The notes under the pieces were generated by a model. It was not told where the DNA came from. It did not search any database and saw nothing but the letters and a program-made list of their open reading frames with translations. Positions 1 to 6,308 of a DNA stretch of 16,442 nucleotides are shown here, one piece after another. Made by a program: the position numbers and the translations under genes. Source of the stretch: Streptosporangiaceae bacterium (GTDB lineage: Bacteria > Actinomycetota > Actinomycetes > Streptosporangiales > Streptosporangiaceae); NCBI GenBank assembly GCA_030041195.1, contig JASHOI010000102.1, forward strand, positions 1 through 16,442, written 5' to 3'. Positions within the stretch are counted from its first letter, which is position 1. Every line of letters starts with the position of its first letter.

Positions 1-178
1 CGGCGGCCGGGATGACCAGCAGGCCGGCTTCGTCTTCCAGGCGGTCGTCGGCCAGCGGCTCTATATGCAGGCCCGCTCCGTCCGGGGTTATCTCGACCTC
101 GCCCGGCACTAGGCCGAGGCTATCCCGCAGCGCCTTGGGTATAACCAATCTCCCTGCCTTGTCTATGGTCGAACGCAT
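1..178 (-). CDS. AbrB/MazE/VapB-type antitoxin, partial (3' end outside window)
   Basis: The minus-strand frame starts at ATG 178 and is open to the left edge, giving 59 visible residues. The N-terminus reads MRSTIDKAGRLVIPKALRDS, then a Leu-Gly-Leu-x-Pro-Gly-Glu-Val-Glu-Ile segment. This is the classic swapped-hairpin AbrB/SpoVT DNA-binding fold: 'aGRlviPkalR..lgl.pGd.vei'. Proteins of this type in actinomycetes are usually VapB-like antitoxins of about 75-90 aa that bind their own promoter and neutralise a PIN-domain toxin encoded just downstream. The toxin gene would lie beyond the left edge and cannot be seen. No good Shine-Dalgarno precedes the ATG, but a repeated TTGATGG motif does, which fits autoregulation. 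The family call is confident; the toxin pairing is inference. Confidence 0.85.
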   Translation of the reverse strand, partial: MRSTIDKAGRLVIPKALRDSLGLVPGEVEITPDGAGLHIEPLADDRLEDEAGLLVIPAA

Positions 179-179
179 G

Positions 180-197
180 CCATCAAGCTACCATCAA
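180..197 (-). promoter_or_regulatory. Direct repeat upstream of the antitoxin start, candidate operator
   Basis: Two copies of TTGATGG (minus strand; CCATCAA at 180-186 and 191-197 on plus) lie 11 bp apart, one helical turn, immediately upstream of the antitoxin ATG. AbrB/VapB antitoxins commonly bind short repeats overlapping their promoter, so this is a plausible autoregulatory site. Only the repeat itself is observed. Confidence 0.3.
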
Positions 198-643
198 CAT
201 GGCAGGTATCATGGAGCGCTGGGCTGCCGCTGCTTCCCTCCGGCCTTGGGGATACACCCGACCGGACGGGCCGTCCACGACTTGGCCTGGTGCCCGGCGC
301 CAGGAGTTCGACCTGGGACGCGGCCGTTGAGAACCCGGCACTGCTGGCTAAGCCATCGACCGGTTCATGGAGCGCACTGGCGGCTGTGGCCCAATGGCCA
401 CCGGGTCGTGCGCCTGGCGTCCCGCCGTGACCTGGACGTGATCGCCCTGGCTGATGACCGGCTGCGCAGCGGATAGCCCTGCCTCGCCGACGTCTGCGCC
501 GATGCCGTGGCAACCGACCCCGATAACCAGACGTAGCCGCCTTGGTGCAGACGAAATCTGGGCGGGCCCACGGGGACCGATCACGCTAGATGGGCATGTC
601 GCCGCCATCAGAGCGGGGCAGTCGGCTGAAACAATAACCAGCA
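198..643. other. Stretch without a convincing gene
   Basis: Frames are open on both strands here, but none gives a recognisable domain, a good ribosome site or a sensible start. On the plus strand, a segment ending at the stop at 474-476 reads somewhat protein-like (HRVVRLASRRDLDVIALAD), so a decayed gene end is possible. No RNA gene, repeat or terminator was recognised. Confidence 0.3.
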
Positions 644-991
644 ATGGACCAGAATCCGTGGTGGCAGCCGAAGGAAGCTGACCTTGGCTGGGATGAGCCG
701 CTTCCTGACGTCATCACACTGGCTCCCGACTACGGCGCTGAGCTCCCGCTCTGGGGCCACGGCTTCGGCAACATCGCCTGGCAATACACCAAGTTCTCAC
801 CCGGGCTACTGGACCGGCTCGCCGCCTGGCAGCAGGAATTCGACGCCCACAGCCACTGGGACCGAGGCTGGGACTCGGATGAGATCAGGGACCGATGGGT
901 CAGTCAGGCCGAGGACCTGGCCGCGGACGTGCGCACCGAGCTGGGCACGCGGGCCAGGCTCGTCGTGAAGCCGTGGGGAATGGGCTCATAG
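644..991 (+). CDS. Hypothetical 115-aa protein
   Basis: The frame runs from ATG 644 to TAG 989-991. It is acidic and rich in aromatic residues, with many Trp. The N-terminus is MDQNPWWQPKEADLGWDEP, the middle reads WGHGFGNIAWQYTKFSPGL, and a C-terminal half looks helical and amphipathic (LLDRLAAWQQEFDAH, then IRDRWVSQAEDLAADVRTEL). There is no signal peptide or membrane segment. The balanced composition and even use of GC-ending codons indicate a real protein, unlike the frames opposite it. I do not recognise the family. The start is uncertain because no Shine-Dalgarno precedes the ATG. The gene ends 98 bp before the left end of the Tn7-like element and is not disrupted by it. Confidence 0.65.
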   Translation: MDQNPWWQPKEADLGWDEPLPDVITLAPDYGAELPLWGHGFGNIAWQYTKFSPGLLDRLAAWQQEFDAHSHWDRGWDSDEIRDRWVSQAEDLAADVRTELGTRARLVVKPWGMGS

Positions 992-1016
992 GCTTCGGGA
1001 ACGTTCGTGGCGCGGC

Positions 1017-1089
1017 ATGAGCGAGCATGCTGGACCGTATAAGTATGCGGGCCGCACGCCATCCGCCGCCGACGCTCGTGACAGCTGGA
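1017..1089 (+). pseudogene. 5' part of a small open frame interrupted by the transposon
   Basis: ATG 1017 opens a frame of 24 codons that reaches the transposon boundary at 1089. If the element and one CTGGA copy are removed, this frame continues from 5752 for 12 codons plus the stop at 5790-5792, giving a 37-residue basic peptide that ends SWNVNRPRSARQLRR. In-frame joining would happen by chance one time in three and no clear ribosome site precedes the ATG, so this may be a non-coding target. I recognise no family. Confidence 0.25.
1085..1089. repeat. Left copy of 5-bp target-site duplication
   Basis: CTGGA lies directly outside the TGTCCC left terminus. The same five bases lie directly outside the right terminus at 5747-5751. 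Five-base duplications are the rule for Tn7 and its relatives. Confidence 0.92.
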
Positions 1090-1120
1090 TGTCCCGCGAC
1101 ACGCAAGTCGGCCCGTTGCC
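1090..1120 (+). repeat. Left terminal inverted repeat of the Tn7-like element
   Basis: The outer 12 bp TGTCCCGCGACA match the right end at 11 of 12 positions in inverted orientation. Similarity continues inward to the first GGCCCGTT site, for about 22 of 31 matches overall. Confidence 0.9.
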
Positions 1121-1167
1121 AGTCAATGCGGCCCGTTTGGTGGTTTTGTCACTAGAGTTGGCCCGTT
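1110..1167 (+). repeat. Three GGCCCGTT sites in the left end, probable TnsB-binding sites
   Basis: GGCCCGTT occurs exactly at 1110-1117, 1130-1137 and 1160-1167, with starts 20 and 30 bp apart. They therefore lie on the same face of the helix, all in the same orientation. Tn7-family ends carry repeated TnsB sites of this kind. A matching inverted site starts 20 bp in from the right end. Assignment to TnsB is inferred from position and family. Confidence 0.75.
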
Positions 1168-1173
1168 CATGAT
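1146..1173 (+). promoter_or_regulatory. Candidate promoter of the tns operon overlapping a TnsB site
   Basis: TTGTCA (1146-1151) and CATGAT (1168-1173) are separated by 16 bp and resemble -35 and -10 elements, ahead of the tnsA ATG at 1194. The third GGCCCGTT site (1160-1167) fills the spacer up to the -10. Binding there would block the promoter, which would make the operon self-repressing. This is by eye only. Confidence 0.35.
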
Positions 1174-1193
1174 CCTTTGGGCTGGGCGGGCGG

Positions 1194-1943
1194 ATGACGG
1201 TTGCTGCTGCCGTGGCGGCGGACGCTGCAGGTGCGTGGTTCGGGCTTGAGTTCCAGGTGGCTGGCGGCGCCTGGCGCCGTGAGCCGCTGTCGTTGTGCCA
1301 TGACGTCCGGTTCGAGGAAGTGCTGCCGGTCCGGCCGTTCCGGTTCGAGAAGGGCCTGCGGAACTTCGCAGGGTGGTGGTTTTTCGCCACTACCGGTGCC
1401 CATGTCGGGTTCGAGTCGTGGCTGGAGCGTGATCACCTAATGCTGATGGACTTTGACCTGGCGGTGCGCGCAGTGTCGTCGCAGCCGTTCTGGCTGCGCT
1501 GGCGCGATGGGGAGAAGCGGTTTCGCCGGCATGCGCCGGATTTCTTCGCCCGCAAGGCTGACGGCACCGGGCTGGTTGTCGATGTCCGCCCGGATGACCG
1601 GATTCCTGCCCGGGATGCGGAGACGTTCGCGGTGACGGCGACGGCGTGCGAGGCGGCGGGCTGGGACTACCGGCGGGCCGGGGATCTTGATCCGGTGCTG
1701 GTGGCGAACGTGCGGTGGCTGTCGCGTTACCGGCACCGGCGGTGCTTGCTGCCGGAGGTCGCCGCGGTGCTGCTGGAGGCTTTCGCCTGCGGGCGGGGCC
1801 TGTTCGAGGGGGCGGAAGTGGCCGGGGACCGGCTGCGGGTGCTGCCGGTGCTGTTCCACCTGATGTGGCAGCGGCAGCTGGCCGCCGACCTGACGGCACC
1901 GCTGGGCATGTCGACCGTCGTGCATGCGGGTGAGGCACGATGA
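1194..1943 (+). CDS. tnsA: TnsA-like transposase endonuclease subunit
   Basis: This 249-aa protein is the likely 5'-strand nuclease that, with TnsB, excises the element by a cut-and-paste route. Its core fits the TnsA PD-(D/E)xK fold: FESWLERDH with Glu74, RRHAPDFFAR with Asp116, then VVDVRPDDR with Asp130 and Arg132. Tn7 TnsA has Lys at the last position, so the Arg is notable. The C-terminal part (about 155-245) is helical, as expected for the region that contacts TnsC. ATG 1194 lies within the left end and follows a GGCTGGGCGGGCGG stretch. Its stop overlaps the tnsB start (ATGA, 1940-1943), so translation is probably coupled. The neighbouring tnsB/tnsC make the assignment firm. Confidence 0.88.
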   Translation: MTVAAAVAADAAGAWFGLEFQVAGGAWRREPLSLCHDVRFEEVLPVRPFRFEKGLRNFAGWWFFATTGAHVGFESWLERDHLMLMDFDLAVRAVSSQPFWLRWRDGEKRFRRHAPDFFARKADGTGLVVDVRPDDRIPARDAETFAVTATACEAAGWDYRRAGDLDPVLVANVRWLSRYRHRRCLLPEVAAVLLEAFACGRGLFEGAEVAGDRLRVLPVLFHLMWQRQLAADLTAPLGMSTVVHAGEAR

Positions 1944-4000
1944 ACGGTGCTCGTCGGCGCAGGATCGGGATCGGCGACCGGATCCTGGCCGGGGGCATGC
2001 CGGCTGTTGTCATCGGCGTGACCGGGATGCGGATCCGGCTTGCTGACGAGCAGGGCACAGTGCGCACCGTCACAGCGGCCGAGCTGGCAGCCGACCCGCA
2101 GTTCGAGATCCCCTCGCCGGCTTGGCCGCACGGGCAGCGGCCGGAGATCGGCATGGAGGGCCTGCCCGCCGCCGTCGTGGAGGAAGCGTCGTGGTGGGAG
2201 GCGCACATTACCGAGGTCGTCTACGGGCTGCGGCCAGACGCCCCCGCAGGGACGCGCCCGAGGCCGCAGTACGACCCGGAACGCACCAGCTTGACCGAGC
2301 GGGAGTGGGCGAAGGCCGCCGAGCTGTCAGCGGCGGGACGGCCGGTCCCGGCCAGCACGGTCAAGCATCGCCGCCAGCGATGGGAAGCGCAGGGCCTGGC
2401 CGGCCTGGCCGACCGCCGGGCGGCCCGGCGGATGCGGCCTGCGGGCCGCGCCGACGAACGGGTCGTCGATGCGATGCGGAAGGCGATCGGGGAAGCCGCG
2501 AAGGCGTCTTCCCGGACCGCCGGCTTCGTGATCTGGCGGACAAGGGAGATCCTCGCCGAAGAGGACTACAGCGGTCCGGTGCCGTCAGAGCGGACGTTCT
2601 ACCGGCTGTTCGGCACGCTGTCGCACGGCCGGCACGTGACGGGATCGGCATCGACACGCCGGTCGCTGGCGGGACGGCCGGAGGGCATGTTCGGATCCTT
2701 GCCAGCAGTCGCACCGGGCGAGATAGTGCAGATCGACTCCACGCCGCTGGACGTGCTGGTGCTGCTGGATGACGGCGTTCCCGGCCGCGTCGAGCTGACC
2801 GGCATGATCGACGTGGCTACCCGGGTTGTCCCCGCTGCGGTGCTGCGCCCGACAACCCGGTCGGCCGATGCGAGTGCGCTGCTGGCCCGGTCCCTGACGC
2901 CCGAGCCGGTGCGGCCGGGATGGCCGGAGGCGCTGAAGATGGCGTACTCGGTGCTCCCATATGAACGCCTGCTCGCGATTGACGAGCGGCTGGAGCAGGC
3001 TGCCGCGCGGCCGGTGATCGTCCCGGACACGATCGTGATCGACCACGGCAGTGTGTTCGTCTCGGCAGCGTTCCGGTCCGCGTGCCGGCATCTGGGCATC
3101 TCGATCCAGCCCGCCCACCTGGGCAGCGGCGCGGAGAAAGGGCACATCGAGCGCTACTTCGGGTCGGTGGCCTCGCTGTTCTGCCAGTTCGCCTCCGGCT
3201 ATGCCGGCCGCAGCCCGGATCGCCGCGGCCGTCATGTCGAGGATCAGCCGCTGTGGTCGATGGGAGAGCTGCAAGAGCTGCTCGATGAGTGGCTTGTCGC
3301 GTTCTGGCTGAACCGGCCTCATGACGGGCTCCGCGATCCCGAGCACCCCGGGCGGGCGTTCACCCCGAACGAGAAGTACGCCGCCCTGGTCGAGGCCGCG
3401 GGCTACGTGCCCGTCGCGCTCGGCCCGGACGACTACATCGAGCTGCTGCCCGTCTCCTGGCGGGCGGTCAACGCCTACGGCATCAAGCTGGGACGCCGCA
3501 GCTACGACAGTGAGCAGCTGAACCCGCTGCGGCTGCAGCCATCCGGCGTCCGGGAAAAGAAGAACCTGTGGGAGGTCCGCCACGACCCCTACGACATCTC
3601 CCGCGTCCACGTCCGCAGCCCGGACGGCTGGATCACCGTGCTCTGGAAGCACCTGGCCCGGGCCCCGGTCCCGTTCGGCGAGCTCGCCTGGGACCACGCC
3701 CGCCGCAGCCTGGGCCGCGAAGCCACCGAGGAGCAGATAACCGGCGCCGTCGCCGCCCTGCTGCGCCGCGCTCACCACGGCCCTGAAGATCAGGAGAAAC
3801 CGAAGATGAGCAAACGAGACCGGCGGGTCGCAGCCCGGACCAGGGCAGCCACGCCACCGCGGGCCGCTGCCTCAGGCACGCCGCCCGGCGACCCGGCAGG
3901 CGCCTGCGAACCCGGCCCACCCGGCGACAGCACGCCAGTAGCGGAGGTCATCCCGCTGGGGATCTTTGACCCGTTCCGGGAAGCGGACAAACGCTGGTGA
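1940..4000 (+). CDS. tnsB: TnsB-like DDE transposase (Mu-type C-terminal domain)
   Basis: This 686-aa protein catalyses 3'-end cleavage and strand transfer. An N-terminal region of helix-turn-helix type (about 110-235, including TVKHRRQRWEAQGLAGLADR) likely binds the end repeats. The catalytic core follows: Asp266 in VQIDSTPLD, Asp368 in IVIDHGSVF, and Glu404 in GHIERYF. The spacing is the classic D,D(35)E. A beta-barrel/Mu-C region covers about 490-580. The tail is Pro/Ala/Arg-rich (about 620-667) and ends in EVIPLGIFDPFREADKRW, which resembles the C-terminal TnsC-binding hook known in other TnsB proteins. The start overlaps tnsA and the stop overlaps tnsC (GTGA). An internal SD-like ATG at 3806 is discussed in the findings. 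Confidence 0.93.
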   Translation: MNGARRRRIGIGDRILAGGMPAVVIGVTGMRIRLADEQGTVRTVTAAELAADPQFEIPSPAWPHGQRPEIGMEGLPAAVVEEASWWEAHITEVVYGLRPDAPAGTRPRPQYDPERTSLTEREWAKAAELSAAGRPVPASTVKHRRQRWEAQGLAGLADRRAARRMRPAGRADERVVDAMRKAIGEAAKASSRTAGFVIWRTREILAEEDYSGPVPSERTFYRLFGTLSHGRHVTGSASTRRSLAGRPEGMFGSLPAVAPGEIVQIDSTPLDVLVLLDDGVPGRVELTGMIDVATRVVPAAVLRPTTRSADASALLARSLTPEPVRPGWPEALKMAYSVLPYERLLAIDERLEQAAARPVIVPDTIVIDHGSVFVSAAFRSACRHLGISIQPAHLGSGAEKGHIERYFGSVASLFCQFASGYAGRSPDRRGRHVEDQPLWSMGELQELLDEWLVAFWLNRPHDGLRDPEHPGRAFTPNEKYAALVEAAGYVPVALGPDDYIELLPVSWRAVNAYGIKLGRRSYDSEQLNPLRLQPSGVREKKNLWEVRHDPYDISRVHVRSPDGWITVLWKHLARAPVPFGELAWDHARRSLGREATEEQITGAVAALLRRAHHGPEDQEKPKMSKRDRRVAARTRAATPPRAAASGTPPGDPAGACEPGPPGDSTPVAEVIPLGIFDPFREADKRW

Positions 4001-5019
4001 CCGCTGCCGACAGCGGGCAGGATCCCGGCGAGCAGCACCGGCAGCTCACCACGCTGGCCGGATGGCGCCGCTTCACCGGCGAGGTGCCCGCCGCGCCCGA
4101 ACTTCTGGCCGGCGATGTCTGGGCATCCCTCGACGATGACAAGCGGCTGGCCTACGACGAAGACCGGCTCAGCCACCACTCCCGGCTCCTGGTGATCGAG
4201 ACCCCGGTGATCCGCAAGGTCATCACCGAAGGACGGCGGCTTGCCTACCTGAACCGCAACGCCGTCTCCGGGCGCTGCGGGCTGATCTTGTCCGGGCCGG
4301 CCGGCACCGGGAAGACCACCGCGGTCACCCAGCTCGGCAAGATGACCGAGGTCATGCACCGCAAGCGGTATCCCCGCTGCGGCAGCGACATCCCGGTTGT
4401 CTACATCACCGCGCCGCCGGCCGCCACGGCCAAGATGATCGCGGCCGAGTTCGCCCGGTTCCTCGGCCTGCCAGTCACGCGCCGTTTCAACATCACCGAC
4501 ATCGTGGAGGCGGTCTGCGGCGTCTGCCTCGACACCCGGACCTCCCTGGTCTGCGTCGATGAGATCCACAACCTGAACCTGGCCACCCGCAACGGCGCCG
4601 AGGTCTCCGACACGCTCAAGTACTTCTCCGAGCGCATCCCGGCCACCTTCGTCTACGCCGGGATCAGCATCGAGCGGGCCGGGCTGCTCTCCGGCCCCCG
4701 CGGCGAGCAGATCGCCGGGCGGTTCGCCATGATCCGCACCGGTCCGTTCGCCCGCAACAGCCAGTGGACCGGCCTGATCGCCGCCCTCGAGCAGAGCCTG
4801 CGGCTGCACCGGCACGCCGCTGGCACCCTCACCGGGATGGACCGCTACCTGCACCAGCGGACCGGCGGCATGATCGGCAGCCTGCTCCGGCTGATCCGCA
4901 GCGCCGCCATCCAGGCCATCCTCGACGGCACCGAACGCATCGCCCGCACCACCCTCGAATCCATCGATGTCGACATGGCCGCCAGCACCGCCAGCCAGAA
5001 AACCGGCAGCGCCAGGTGA
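3997..5019 (+). CDS. tnsC: TnsC/TniB-like AAA+ ATPase of transposition
   Basis: This 340-aa protein is the ATP-dependent matchmaker between target DNA or TniQ and the TnsA/TnsB transposase. The Walker A motif GPAGTGKTT lies at 100-108 (Lys106). Walker B is LVCVDEIHNL, with Asp188 and Glu189. A sensor-1-like segment FVYAGISIERAG follows near 218-229, then an arginine-rich GRFAMIR segment near 241-247, as in TniB/TnsC AAA+ proteins. The C-terminal helical part (about 255-330) contains GGMIGSLLRLIRSAAIQAI, typical of the lid region of the family. Translation starts at GTG 3997, overlapping the tnsB stop by four bases, and ends in another GTGA overlap with the tniQ-like gene. This arrangement indicates a single coupled operon. 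Confidence 0.92.
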   Translation: MTAADSGQDPGEQHRQLTTLAGWRRFTGEVPAAPELLAGDVWASLDDDKRLAYDEDRLSHHSRLLVIETPVIRKVITEGRRLAYLNRNAVSGRCGLILSGPAGTGKTTAVTQLGKMTEVMHRKRYPRCGSDIPVVYITAPPAATAKMIAAEFARFLGLPVTRRFNITDIVEAVCGVCLDTRTSLVCVDEIHNLNLATRNGAEVSDTLKYFSERIPATFVYAGISIERAGLLSGPRGEQIAGRFAMIRTGPFARNSQWTGLIAALEQSLRLHRHAAGTLTGMDRYLHQRTGGMIGSLLRLIRSAAIQAILDGTERIARTTLESIDVDMAASTASQKTGSAR

Positions 5020-5792
5020 CCACCAGCCAGCTGGCCCCGCTGCCGATCCGCCCCCCGCCCCAGCCCGGCGAGACAACAGAGTCCTACGCCCGGCGGCTCG
5101 CCCGCGCCAACCACCTCAAACCCAGCTACCTGCGCTCGGTCCTGTCCGGCCCGCCGCACCGGCTCGGAGCGGCGATACGCCCATCACAACTTGCCGCCCT
5201 GTCCGGACGCTCTCTCCGCGCACTGGAACACGCACTCGCCGACCTCGCCACCCAGCCCGAGCCACGCCAAGCTGCCCGGCGGCACCAGCCGGCGCAAGAC
5301 AACCCCGGGCTCTTCACTGCGATCCGCCGCGACGCCGCCACCTGCCAGATGTCCATCCGCGCACTCGCGGCCCGATACCACGTCGGCCGCCGCACCATCC
5401 GCCGGGCCCTCACCCACGCCGGCCTGCCACCGCTTAAACGGCCACCCGCACGGCGAGCGCGCGTGGGGATCTCAGCACGACCGCTGATCCGCACCTGGCT
5501 CCTCACCAGCCCACAGCTCACGCCAACACAGATCTGGGAACGCCTCCTCGACGAGCACGACGCCGACATCTCCTACGCCACCGTCCGCCACTACCGCCGC
5601 ACCATGACATCCAGGGCCAGATTCAATGACAGCCCGAGACCAAAAACCCACAGTAGCCAGGCTCACCGCCCAGCCGGCGCTGACAGCCAAACAGGCCCGC
5701 CCAGCTCAGGGCGCACCCACCGGGCGGATTTATTTGTCACGGGACACTGGAACGTAAACCGACCACGCTCCGCAAGGCAACTGCGCAGGTGA
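5016..5792 (+). CDS. TniQ-like target-selection protein with HTH segments; C-terminus host-derived
   Basis: This 258-aa basic protein starts at GTG 5016, overlapping the tnsC stop. The N-terminal 80 residues (LPIRPPPQPGETTESYARRL onward, then LARANHLKPSYLRSVLSG and LAALSGRSLRALEHAL) match the start of TniQ domains. The usual zinc-binding Cys/His cluster is absent; there is a single Cys, in ATCQMS. Two helix-turn-helix-like segments follow: MSIRALAARYHVGRRTIRRAL (about 112-132) and LTPTQIWERLLDEH to YATVRHYRR (about 168-195). TniQ/TnsD proteins choose the target and recruit TnsC, so these helices may read target DNA. The element ends at 5746, inside codon 244; the last 14 residues come from flanking DNA. 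The end of the functional protein is therefore uncertain. A GTG start well upstream is rejected because it would lie inside tnsC. Confidence 0.75.
   Translation: MTTSQLAPLPIRPPPQPGETTESYARRLARANHLKPSYLRSVLSGPPHRLGAAIRPSQLAALSGRSLRALEHALADLATQPEPRQAARRHQPAQDNPGLFTAIRRDAATCQMSIRALAARYHVGRRTIRRALTHAGLPPLKRPPARRARVGISARPLIRTWLLTSPQLTPTQIWERLLDEHDADISYATVRHYRRTMTSRARFNDSPRPKTHSSQAHRPAGADSQTGPPSSGRTHRADLFVTGHWNVNRPRSARQLRR
5690..5726 (-). repeat. Two probable TnsB-binding sites in the right end
   Basis: On the plus strand, AACAGGCC (5690-5697; 7 of 8 to the inverted left-end motif AACGGGCC) and ACCGGGCG (5719-5726; 6 of 8) lie 29 bp apart. The outer one ends 20 bp from the terminus, mirroring the left end. 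They are less perfect than the left-end copies. Both overlap the coding sequence for the C-terminus of the TniQ-like protein. Confidence 0.5.
5716..5746 (-). repeat. Right terminal inverted repeat of the Tn7-like element
   Basis: It ends TGTCACGGGACA (5735-5746), the inverse of the left terminus with one mismatch in 12. The inner part up to 5716 keeps partial similarity to the left end. Confidence 0.9.
5747..5751. repeat. Right copy of 5-bp target-site duplication
   Basis: CTGGA follows the terminal GGGACA directly and is identical to 1085-1089. Confidence 0.92.
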
Positions 5793-5950
5793 CACAGGTT
5801 TCGGCACCCACATCGGCTGGCAGCCCCCGCGCTCGCCGCGCTTGCAGATTCCTGCAAGGTTCCGGCCCGGCCGGCGACGGGTTCCTGACCGCCGCACGCG
5901 AAAGCCGCCGAGCGCGACGCGGGGAAGCGGATGACCGCCGCGCCGTACCG

Positions 5951-6289
5951 CTAAGAGTCAGGCAGTTCGCGCTTGAGGCGGGCAAGCTCCTCGTCCACGT
6001 CGAAGCCGGAGGGAGTGGCGGTCGGCGGGAGCCCGGTGGGCTGTTGCCGGGGCGCGTCGAGGGAAGGACGGGCGCGGTGCTTCTCAGGCTGCTGCAGGTG
6101 CCGCTGACCGCGCTCCTCGTGGCGCTCGCGGGCGCGCTTGTACTGCTGCCATCCCTTGAACGCGGCGAAGAGCGCAACGGCGATCAGCAGGCCAACGCCA
6201 ACCAGGTACAGAATGTGCACCAGCGAGGAGATCACAAAGAAGACGATCACGACAGCGACGGCAATCGCGAGTACCTTGAGCCAGCGCAT
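5951..6289 (-). CDS. Small membrane protein, 112 aa
   Basis: ATG 6289 was chosen because GAGAGGAGG (around 6299-6307 on the opposite strand) lies at a suitable distance upstream, while an earlier in-frame start at 6364 gives a non-hydrophobic lead of no recognisable kind. The N-terminus MRWLKVLAIAVAVVIVFFVI and the next stretch (to about residue 44, ending ALFAAF) form two tightly spaced membrane helices. A charged cytoplasmic tail follows (KGWQQYKRARERHEERGQRH), then a Pro/Gln-rich linker and a final acidic-basic helix, FDVDEELARLKRELPDS. Similar short proteins are common in actinomycetes without a known role. The gene converges on the right end of the transposon and is intact. Confidence 0.8.
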   Translation of the reverse strand: MRWLKVLAIAVAVVIVFFVISSLVHILYLVGVGLLIAVALFAAFKGWQQYKRARERHEERGQRHLQQPEKHRARPSLDAPRQQPTGLPPTATPSGFDVDEELARLKRELPDS

Positions 6290-6298
6290 CGGCGGCCG

Positions 6299-6306
6299 CC
6301 TCCTCT
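6299..6306 (-). promoter_or_regulatory. Strong ribosome binding site for the 112-aa membrane protein
   Basis: AGAGGAGG on the minus strand sits 9 bases ahead of ATG 6289 and decides that start over the ATG at 6364. Confidence 0.6.
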
Positions 6307-6308
6307 CA

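Larger units (their letters stand above)
1090..5746 (+). mobile_element. Complete Tn7-like transposon (tnsA-tnsB-tnsC-tniQ, no cargo)
   Basis: The element is 4657 bp and bounded by TGTCCCGCGACA at the left (1090-1101) and TGTCACGGGACA at the right (5735-5746). These are inverted repeats matching at 11 of 12 positions; over 31 bp they match at about 22. CTGGA flanks both ends. Ends beginning TGT with a 5-bp duplication are typical of Tn7-family elements moved by a TnsA/TnsB pair. GGCCCGTT-type sites begin 20 bp from each terminus. The interior is entirely taken up by four overlapping genes for transposition, leaving no space for cargo. All genes are open and catalytic motifs are present, so it may be active or recently inserted. 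The boundaries are read directly; activity is inferred. Confidence 0.95.

Noticed and set aside
2585..3778. Long minus-strand open frame opposite tnsB
   Set aside because: It is the antisense shadow of the DDE domain. It has no recognisable motifs, while the plus strand has a complete D,D(35)E core.
4764..5015. Longer version of the tniQ-like gene starting at 4764
   Set aside because: The added part is a Arg/His/Pro-rich shadow of tnsC; GTG 5016 overlaps the tnsC stop just like the other junctions of the operon.
3790..5076. Long minus-strand open frame opposite tnsC
   Set aside because: Gly/Ala/Asp-rich low-complexity translation caused by codon bias of tnsB, tnsC and the tniQ-like gene on the other strand; no domain.
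1017..5792. Insertion into a tRNA gene
   Set aside because: The joined target does not fold into a cloverleaf by eye and has no T-loop consensus.
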